The notes under the pieces: model-generated
The model's database searches: none
Told to the model about the DNA's origin: nothing
What the model saw: the letters and a program-made list of their open reading frames with translations, nothing else
In this document: piece after piece, positions 14,581 through 18,955 of the stretch
How positions within the stretch are numbered: the stretch's first letter is position 1
Layout of the letters: the number at the start of each line of letters is the position of its first letter
Translations under genes and position numbers: made by a program
DNA from: Sphingomonadales bacterium
Lineage (GTDB): Bacteria; Pseudomonadota; Alphaproteobacteria; Sphingomonadales; Sphingomonadaceae
Direction of reading: 5' to 3'
Assembly: GCA_028868335.1 (NCBI GenBank)
Contig: JAGWUU010000021.1
Location: forward strand, 1 to 18,955
DNA length: 18,955 bases

Positions 14581-15825
14581 ATGCCCCGGCCATCCATGAC
14601 AGACACTCCACAAGGCGCGGGGCCGCTTGCCGGCATCAAGGTTCTCGATCTCAGCCGGGTGCTCGCCGGGCCATGGTGCGCGCAGATGCTGGGCGATCTG
14701 GGGGCGGACGTGATCAAGGTGGAACAGCCCGGCCAGGGCGACGACACCCGCCGCTGGGGGCCGCCGTTCCTGCCCGACGGGTCGCGCGATTCGGCCTATT
14801 ACCTCTGCGCCAATCGCAACAAGCGCTCGATCGCGATCGACATCGCCCGGCCCGAGGGGGCCGAACTGGTCAAGCGGTTGGCCGCCGGGGCCGACATCGT
14901 GATCGAGAACTTCCGTGCCGGCGGCCTTGCCAAGTACGGGCTGGACTACGCCGGGCTCAGCGCGATCAAGCCCGACCTGATCTATTGCTCGATCACCGGA
15001 TTCGGCCAGGATGGGCCGGAACGCGACAAGGGCGGCTATGACTTCCTGATCCAGGGCATGAGCGGGCTGATGAGCGTGACCGGCCAGCCCGATGGCCCGC
15101 CGACCAAGGTAGGCATTCCGGTCAACGATCTGTCCACCGGGCTCTACGCTACGATCTCGATCCTCGCCGCGCTCAACCACCGCAACCGCACGGGCGAGGG
15201 GCAGTATATCGATCTGGCGCTGTTCGACACGCAGGTCGCGCTGCTCGCCAACCAGGCTTCCAATTGGCTCAACGGTGGGGTCGAGCCAAGGCGGATGGGC
15301 AACCAGCATGCGACGATCGTTCCCTACCAGGATTTCGCCTGCGCCGATGGAGAGATCCTGATCGCGCTGGGCAACGATCGGCAATTCGCTGCGCTCGCCC
15401 GCCTGCTCGGCCTGCCCGAGCTGGCCGACGATCCGCGCTTTGCCGTGTCCTCGATCCGCAGCGACAACCGCGAGGCACTGTTCGCGCTGATCAACCCGGT
15501 GATCGCACAATGGCGGGCGGACGACCTGATCGCGGCGCTGGCCGACGCGAAGCTTCCCGGCGGCAAGGTCAACACCGTGCCCGAAGCGCTGGCCCACCCG
15601 CAGATCGCCGCGCGGGGGCTGGTCCACGACATGGCGCGCGACGATGGCACGCCGGTCAGGATCGTGGGCTTTCCCGGCAAGTTCTCGCGCTCCCCCGCGT
15701 CCTATCGCCGTCCCCCGCCGCGTTCGGCGCAGGACACCGCCGAGGTGCTTGCCGACGAACTGGGCCTGTCCGCCGACGATGTCGCGGCGCTGGTGGCGGC
15801 CGGGGTGGTTGCCGAACACCTGTGA
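14581..15825 (+). CDS. CaiB/BaiF (family III) CoA-transferase
   Basis: Transfers CoA between acyl-CoA and a free carboxylic acid through an aspartyl intermediate. The 414 residues include the N-terminal LAGIKVLDLSRVLAGPWCAQMLGDLGAD block, NKRSIAIDI and YCSITGFGQDGP. Asp183 in VNDLSTG is the likely catalytic aspartate. The family is broad (formyl-CoA, crotonobetaine, succinyl-CoA:malate, mesaconyl types), and I cannot name the substrate. The start may be ATG 14581 or ATG 14596; neither has a strong ribosome-binding site. The flavin reductase-like gene follows after 38 bases and is probably co-transcribed. Nothing ties it firmly to the lig pathway 4 kb away. Confidence 0.88.
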   Translation: MPRPSMTDTPQGAGPLAGIKVLDLSRVLAGPWCAQMLGDLGADVIKVEQPGQGDDTRRWGPPFLPDGSRDSAYYLCANRNKRSIAIDIARPEGAELVKRLAAGADIVIENFRAGGLAKYGLDYAGLSAIKPDLIYCSITGFGQDGPERDKGGYDFLIQGMSGLMSVTGQPDGPPTKVGIPVNDLSTGLYATISILAALNHRNRTGEGQYIDLALFDTQVALLANQASNWLNGGVEPRRMGNQHATIVPYQDFACADGEILIALGNDRQFAALARLLGLPELADDPRFAVSSIRSDNREALFALINPVIAQWRADDLIAALADAKLPGGKVNTVPEALAHPQIAARGLVHDMARDDGTPVRIVGFPGKFSRSPASYRRPPPRSAQDTAEVLADELGLSADDVAALVAAGVVAEHL

Positions 15826-15863
15826 CCCGGCTAGGCCGCCAACCATGACCAAGGGTGCCCGCC

Positions 15864-16388
15864 ATGGCCGCTGACGACCAGCCCCCAGGCAAGCCTGCGC
15901 ACGACGCGCAGTTGAAGCAGGTGTTGCGGCACCTGCCCGCGCCGGTCGGCATCGTTTCAAGCTACGATCCCGACAGCGGCGACCCGGTGGGCCTTGCCAT
16001 GTCGGCGCTGATGCCGGTCAGTCTTGAGCCCTGTTCGATGGCGATCGCCATCAATCGTTCCGGGTCGGCCCACGACGCGATGATCCGCGCCGGGCGGTTC
16101 TGCATCAACCTGCTCGACAGCACGCAACACGCGCATCTCACCCCGTTCGCCAGCTTTGCCGGTCGATCCGATCGCTTCACCCATTCCGACTGGCGGCAGC
16201 ACGGCCCCGTGTGGTTCCTTGAAGGCGCGCCGGCCAACATCTTCTGCGAAATCCGCCAGCGCCTGTCCTATGGCACCCACGACCTGCTGATCGGCGAGAT
16301 CTACCATCTTCGCTCGACCGGGGGGGACGACATCCTCGGCTGGGCCAACGGCGCGCTGGGACGGCTCTCGCCACTGCGCGACACCTGA
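15864..16388 (+). CDS. Flavin reductase-like FMN-binding split-barrel protein
   Basis: The 174-residue protein has the pattern of the flavin reductase domain: LRHLPAPVGIVSS, GLAMSALMPVSLEPCSMAIAINRSGSAHDAMIRAGRFCINLL, then F-x-G-R-S-D-R-F and a late block with H-D-L-L-I-G-E-I. Such enzymes reduce free FMN/FAD with NAD(P)H and often serve a two-component flavin monooxygenase; no monooxygenase is in the window. AAGGG precedes the ATG at 15864 by eight bases; GTG at 15855 is an in-frame alternative. It is probably cotranscribed with the CoA-transferase. It is not a VanB-type reductase, so it is unlikely to be the direct electron donor of the Rieske oxygenase. Confidence 0.8.
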   Translation: MAADDQPPGKPAHDAQLKQVLRHLPAPVGIVSSYDPDSGDPVGLAMSALMPVSLEPCSMAIAINRSGSAHDAMIRAGRFCINLLDSTQHAHLTPFASFAGRSDRFTHSDWRQHGPVWFLEGAPANIFCEIRQRLSYGTHDLLIGEIYHLRSTGGDDILGWANGALGRLSPLRDT

Positions 16389-16445
16389 CACCCTACCACC
16401 CGCAGCGGCAACGACCATCTGGTCGAACGGCGCTAAAATGCGACG

Positions 16446-16461
16446 TTGGAAACGCTCCCAA
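16446..16461. promoter_or_regulatory. LacI-family operator-like palindrome upstream of the sugar transporter
   Basis: TTGGAAACGCTCCCAA has a central CG and half-sites matching at six of eight positions (TTGGAAAC versus TTGGGAGC). This is the usual form of LacI/GalR-family operators and resembles sugar-regulon boxes of the TGGNAGCGCTNCCA kind known in related bacteria. It lies ~120 bases upstream of the transporter ATG. A second perfect palindrome, CATACGTATG, follows at 16486-16495. No LacI-type gene is in the window. Promoter hexamers are unclear. Confidence 0.5.
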
Positions 16462-16582
16462 ATTTTTGTTTTCCTCGCCGCGTATCATACGTATGCCTAT
16501 GGACTTCCCTGTCAGGTCGGGCATGACACGGCAGGAACCGCGCCCGGTGTGGCCAGGCGCGGGCTATAAAAGGGAGAGCAGG

Positions 16583-17899
16583 ATGGCGGCGCCAATCATC
16601 GGGTCGAATGCGAGTGGTGGCGGAGGAACCTCCAACGGCAACACGCGAACCGTGCTGCTGCTGGCCTTCGCGGTCTTCTTCCTGCTGGGCGGAGTGACCA
16701 ACATCAACGACCTTCTGGTCGGCAAGTTCCGCGACATGTTCCAGCTCAACCATGCACAGGGCAACCTGGTGCAGATGGCGTTTTTCATCGCCTATGCGGC
16801 CTTCTCGATTCCGGCCGGGATCGTGCTGAGCAAACTGGGCTACATCCGCACCTTCGTCCTGGGATTCCTGATGATCGCGGCCGCCTCGCTGCTGTTCATT
16901 CCGGCATCGTCGGCGGCATCCTATGGCGGGTTCCTGGGCTGCCTGTTCTTTATCGGCGCGGGGATCACCGTGCTGCAGGTGGCGATGAACCCGGTGATCA
17001 CCACGCTTGGTCCAGCCGAAACCTCGCACAGCCGGCTGACCTTCGCCCAGGCGTTCAACTCCATCGGCGTGACGATGATGGTCTATGGCGGGGCGCAACT
17101 GCTGTTCGGCAATTCGCAGGAATTCGATCCCGCCAGGGCCACGGCCGAGCAGCTCCAGAGCTACCGCGTGGCCGAAGGGGCCGTGGTCGGACACGCCTAT
17201 ATGTGGCTGGCGATCCTGATGCTGGCGATCGCCGCGCTGTTCTGGATTTTCCGCGCCGCGCTCGATCACGCCAAGGCCGACGAAGTGAAACTTGAAGGAA
17301 CGCTTGGCCTGTTCCTGCACAACCGCCGGGTGCAATTCGGCGCGCTGTGCATCTTCACCTACGTCGGAGCGGAAGTGGCCATCGGCAGCAACCTGCGCGA
17401 CTACCTGATGACCGACTCCGTCCTCGGCCTGCCCAAGCTGGATGCGGCAAAGCTGGTCGCCTTCTATTGGGGCGGGGCGATGATCGGGCGACTGGTTGGC
17501 GGTTTCATCCTGCGCATGTTCCGTCCGGGCCGCGTCCTGACCACCTATGCCGCTGCGGCGATCAGCCTGATCGTGCTGTCCGCCGTCGGCACCGGCACGG
17601 TGAGCGGCTGGGCGCTGATCCTGGTCGGCTTCTGCAATTCGCTGATGTTCCCGACCATCTTCAGCCTCGGCACCGAGGGATTGGGCGAACAGACCCCGCA
17701 AGCGTCGGGCATCCTGTGTACCGCCATCGTCGGCGGGGCGCTGATACCCTTCCTGTTCGGGACGGTGGCCGACGTCACCGGCAACATCCGCGCGGCGCTG
17801 ATCGTGCCGGTGATCTGCTATGTCATCATTGCGCTGTTCGGGATGTGGGCAATCAGCCACCCGAGCTCCAACGGGAACAACGGGCCGGTGTTCGAATAG
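16583..17899 (+). CDS. FucP/GluP-type major facilitator sugar transporter
   Basis: Inner-membrane sugar:H+ symporter-type protein, 438 residues, with about 12 hydrophobic segments beginning at residue ~23 after a Gly/Ser/Asn-rich cytoplasmic start. Family marks are GGVTNINDLLVGKF, in which Asp43 matches the essential Asp46 of E. coli FucP. LQVAMNPVITTLGP follows, then SRLTFAQAFNSIG. Gln132 stands where FucP has the proton-coupling Glu135, as in the glucose/galactose (GluP) branch, so hexose uptake is more likely than fucose. The ATG at 16583 follows AGGGAGA; the open frame extends upstream to 16466 but overlaps the promoter region. A LacI-type operator candidate lies upstream. Position beside GDP-mannose genes hints at mannose or glucose use but proves nothing. 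Confidence 0.88.
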   Translation: MAAPIIGSNASGGGGTSNGNTRTVLLLAFAVFFLLGGVTNINDLLVGKFRDMFQLNHAQGNLVQMAFFIAYAAFSIPAGIVLSKLGYIRTFVLGFLMIAAASLLFIPASSAASYGGFLGCLFFIGAGITVLQVAMNPVITTLGPAETSHSRLTFAQAFNSIGVTMMVYGGAQLLFGNSQEFDPARATAEQLQSYRVAEGAVVGHAYMWLAILMLAIAALFWIFRAALDHAKADEVKLEGTLGLFLHNRRVQFGALCIFTYVGAEVAIGSNLRDYLMTDSVLGLPKLDAAKLVAFYWGGAMIGRLVGGFILRMFRPGRVLTTYAAAAISLIVLSAVGTGTVSGWALILVGFCNSLMFPTIFSLGTEGLGEQTPQASGILCTAIVGGALIPFLFGTVADVTGNIRAALIVPVICYVIIALFGMWAISHPSSNGNNGPVFE

Positions 17900-17940
17900 A
17901 CCCGGCGGAATGGAAGATGCCTGGAGTCGGGACCTGGTGA

Positions 17941-17976
17941 TTGACGCGTCAAAGCCCTTCCCCGTTGGGGAAGGGC
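17941..17976. terminator. Palindrome plus GC-rich hairpin between convergent genes
   Basis: The 12-base palindrome TTGACGCGTCAA (17941-17952) is followed by a perfect 10-base stem with a GTT loop (GCCCTTCCCC / GGGGAAGGGC, 17954-17976). It lies between the stops of the transporter (plus) and the yqgE-like gene (minus), as expected for a two-way terminator. There is no real T-tract on the plus side and only TTT on the minus side, so intrinsic termination would be weak. The stem may instead be another dispersed repeat. Confidence 0.5.
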
Positions 17977-18000
17977 GATTCAGCCATATCAGGACAGACC

Positions 18001-18561
18001 CTAGGCCCGCCCCGTCTGCCCAACGAGGTGCGCAGGATCGATCCCCTGCGCTTTCCATGTCGCGCGCCAGCGTTCCTCGGGCGATGTCCTGAACAGGATG
18101 TCGGGATTGCCGCGCGCCGCGAACCAGCCGTGGCGGCGCATCTCTCCGTCGAGCTGCCCCGCGCCCCATCCGGCATAGCCCAGCGCGACCACGTAGTCTT
18201 GCGGCCCGATTCCCGCCGCGATCGCCTCAAGCACATCGCGCGAGGTGGTCATCGCGCCGAACGGCCCGGCCTCGATCGTTCCGCGCCCCTGCCATTCGGC
18301 GCTGTGCAGCACGAAGCCCCGTTGCTGCTCCACCGGCCCGCCATCGAGCACCGGGGCATCGGGCAGGTCGCCCGGATCGATCTCGAGGTCTTTGAGAACG
18401 GCGTGGAGGGTAACGCCATCACGCGCGCGTCCAACCCCCACTCCCAGCGCGCCTTCGGCATCGTGCTGGACCATGGCGATAACAGCGTGATCGAAGCGGG
18501 GATCGCCCATGCCGGGCATGGCGAGCAGCAGGCGTCCGGAAAGATAGGCAGCGTCAGTCAT
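18001..18561 (-). CDS. yqgE: YqgE/AlgH family protein (DUF179)
   Basis: The 186-residue protein has the family N-terminus (YLSGRLLLAMPGMGDPRFDHAVI), then GALGVGVGR, V-L-D-GGPVEQQRGFVLH and the C-terminal ALGYAGWGAGQLDGEM...GWF block. The family is conserved and cytosolic; its biochemical role is not settled, and AlgH was linked to alginate regulation in Pseudomonas. The ATG at 18561 has GAGGG just upstream. It is divergent from rpmI and convergent with the sugar transporter. Length and motif order are normal. Confidence 0.93.
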   Translation of the reverse strand: MTDAAYLSGRLLLAMPGMGDPRFDHAVIAMVQHDAEGALGVGVGRARDGVTLHAVLKDLEIDPGDLPDAPVLDGGPVEQQRGFVLHSAEWQGRGTIEAGPFGAMTTSRDVLEAIAAGIGPQDYVVALGYAGWGAGQLDGEMRRHGWFAARGNPDILFRTSPEERWRATWKAQGIDPAHLVGQTGRA

Positions 18562-18656
18562 GGTCCCTCAGCCTTGTCACTTTCGCGCGCGTCTTTCCAG
18601 CGCGAACCGCCAAGCCTTGCCTTTCGCTCGATTCGCGTTTAGGGGCGCCCCCTTCA

Positions 18657-18690
18657 TTGACACGGATTCGATGATCCGCCTGGCTATCTA
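18657..18690 (+). promoter_or_regulatory. Candidate promoter for rpmI
   Basis: A perfect -35 hexamer TTGACA lies at 18657-18662. The best -10-like bases downstream are GGCTAT (18682-18687, spacing 19) or TATCTA (18685-18690, spacing 22), both poorly spaced. The -35 match and position 75-80 bases before the rpmI ATG support a promoter, but the exact -10 is unsure. A GGGGCGCCCC palindrome (18642-18651) precedes it. Confidence 0.4.
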
Positions 18691-18736
18691 GGGCTGCCAT
18701 GGCTGATCGGACGTGTCTCTAACCAAGGAGACAGAA

Positions 18737-18940
18737 ATGCCCAAGCTCAAGACCAAGAGCGGCGTGAAGAAGCGCTTCAAGCTCACCGCCACAGGCAAGG
18801 TGAAGCACGGCGTTGCCGGCAAGCGCCACCGCCTGATCAGCCATAACGGCAAGTACATCCGCCAGAACCGCGGCACTGAAGTGATCTCCGACGCCGATGC
18901 GAAGGTGATCAAGAAGTGGGCGCCCTACGGGCTGAACTGA
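18737..18940 (+). CDS. rpmI: 50S ribosomal protein L35
   Basis: The 67-residue basic protein starts MPKLKTKSGVKKRFKLTATGK and includes KHRLISHN-type sequence (GKRHRLISHNGKYIRQNR), the L35 signature; length is normal. AAGGAGA six bases before the ATG at 18737 fixes the start; an in-frame ATG at 18713 overlaps the leader and is not used. A component of the large ribosomal subunit, normally cotranscribed with rplT, which seems to begin at the edge of the window. Confidence 0.97.
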   Translation: MPKLKTKSGVKKRFKLTATGKVKHGVAGKRHRLISHNGKYIRQNRGTEVISDADAKVIKKWAPYGLN

Positions 18941-18955
18941 GGAGCGCTGAACCAT
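18939..18955 (+). promoter_or_regulatory. Ribosome-binding site and first bases of a downstream gene (probably rplT)
   Basis: GAGGAG (18939-18944) overlaps the rpmI stop, and the window ends in A-T at 18954-18955, at the right distance for an ATG whose last base would be the next nucleotide. rpmI is followed by rplT (L20) in nearly all bacteria, so this is the likely gene, but no coding sequence is visible. Confidence 0.5.

Noticed and set aside
14380..15960. Long minus-strand open frame (526 codons) opposite the CoA-transferase gene
   Set aside because: The plus-strand protein has clear family motifs; the antisense frame is Arg/His/Gln-rich with no recognisable domain and is a GC-rich codon shadow.
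15864..16388. Flavin reductase-like protein as the missing VanB partner of the Rieske oxygenase
   Set aside because: VanB has ferredoxin-reductase plus [2Fe-2S] domains; this split-barrel protein lacks a cysteine cluster and is in a separate unit over 7 kb away.
16433..18169. Minus-strand open frame of 578 codons opposite the sugar transporter
   Set aside because: It is low-complexity and highly charged, covers the transporter and runs into the yqgE-like gene; the plus frame encodes a clear 12-segment transporter.
18621..18640. TTCGCTCGATTCGCG-like string near rpmI as another copy of the 6405-6469 repeat
   Set aside because: Only about nine bases match continuously and there is no second arm; likely chance in GC-rich DNA.

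Overview
The window looks like chromosomal DNA of a sphingomonad (Novosphingobium/Sphingobium/Sphingomonas-like alphaproteobacterium). It is GC-rich. Several proteins (LigC, LigJ, LigI, one LigA, one LigB) closely match the Sphingobium sp. SYK-6 lignin-degradation proteins as I remember them, and the right end carries housekeeping genes (yqgE/algH-like, rpmI and apparently the start of rplT). The first 30 bases look like the 3' end of a short-chain dehydrogenase gene.

Bases ~235-10,900 hold an apparently complete protocatechuate (PCA) 4,5-cleavage pathway in three blocks. (1) Minus strand: ligK-ligU-ligI. (2) A plus-strand LysR-type regulator with two apparent HTH domains, tail-to-tail with a minus-strand ligA1-ligB1 pair. 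(3) A plus-strand operon: 6PGDH-like/DUF1932 dehydrogenase - ligJ - VanA-like Rieske oxygenase - ligA2 - ligB2 - ligC. Inferred flow: vanillate or a related methoxy-arene (Rieske oxygenase) -> PCA -> CHMS (LigAB) -> 2-pyrone-4,6-dicarboxylate (LigC) -> 4-oxalomesaconate (LigI) -> its allylic isomer KCH (LigU) -> 4-carboxy-4-hydroxy-2-oxoadipate (LigJ) -> pyruvate + oxaloacetate (LigK). Oddities are two divergent LigAB dioxygenases, a Rieske oxygenase with no reductase beside it, and a dehydrogenase with no assigned step.

Bases ~10,950-14,330 encode GDP-mannose synthesis: phosphomannomutase (plus) converging on mannose-6-phosphate isomerase and mannose-1-phosphate guanylyltransferase (minus). 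Bases 14,331-14,580 are a gene-free divergent spacer in which I see no clear element. Bases 14,581-16,388 carry a CaiB/BaiF-type CoA-transferase and a flavin-reductase-fold protein. Next comes a FucP/GluP-type sugar transporter behind a LacI-type operator-like palindrome, then a yqgE/algH homologue and the rpmI-(rplT) ribosomal unit.

Several dispersed-repeat-like palindromes sit between or inside genes (63-202, 2234-2252, 6405-6469, 9824-9932, 17,941-17,976). The most striking, at 6405-6469, lies inside a reading frame and supplies the C-terminus of the DUF1932 protein. A perfect FNR/FixK-type box and a pair of LysR-type motifs lie in the divergent promoter regions of the PCA genes. I found no transposase, CRISPR array, tRNA or rRNA. 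The window reads as a known pathway in a mosaic arrangement, not a wholly new system.
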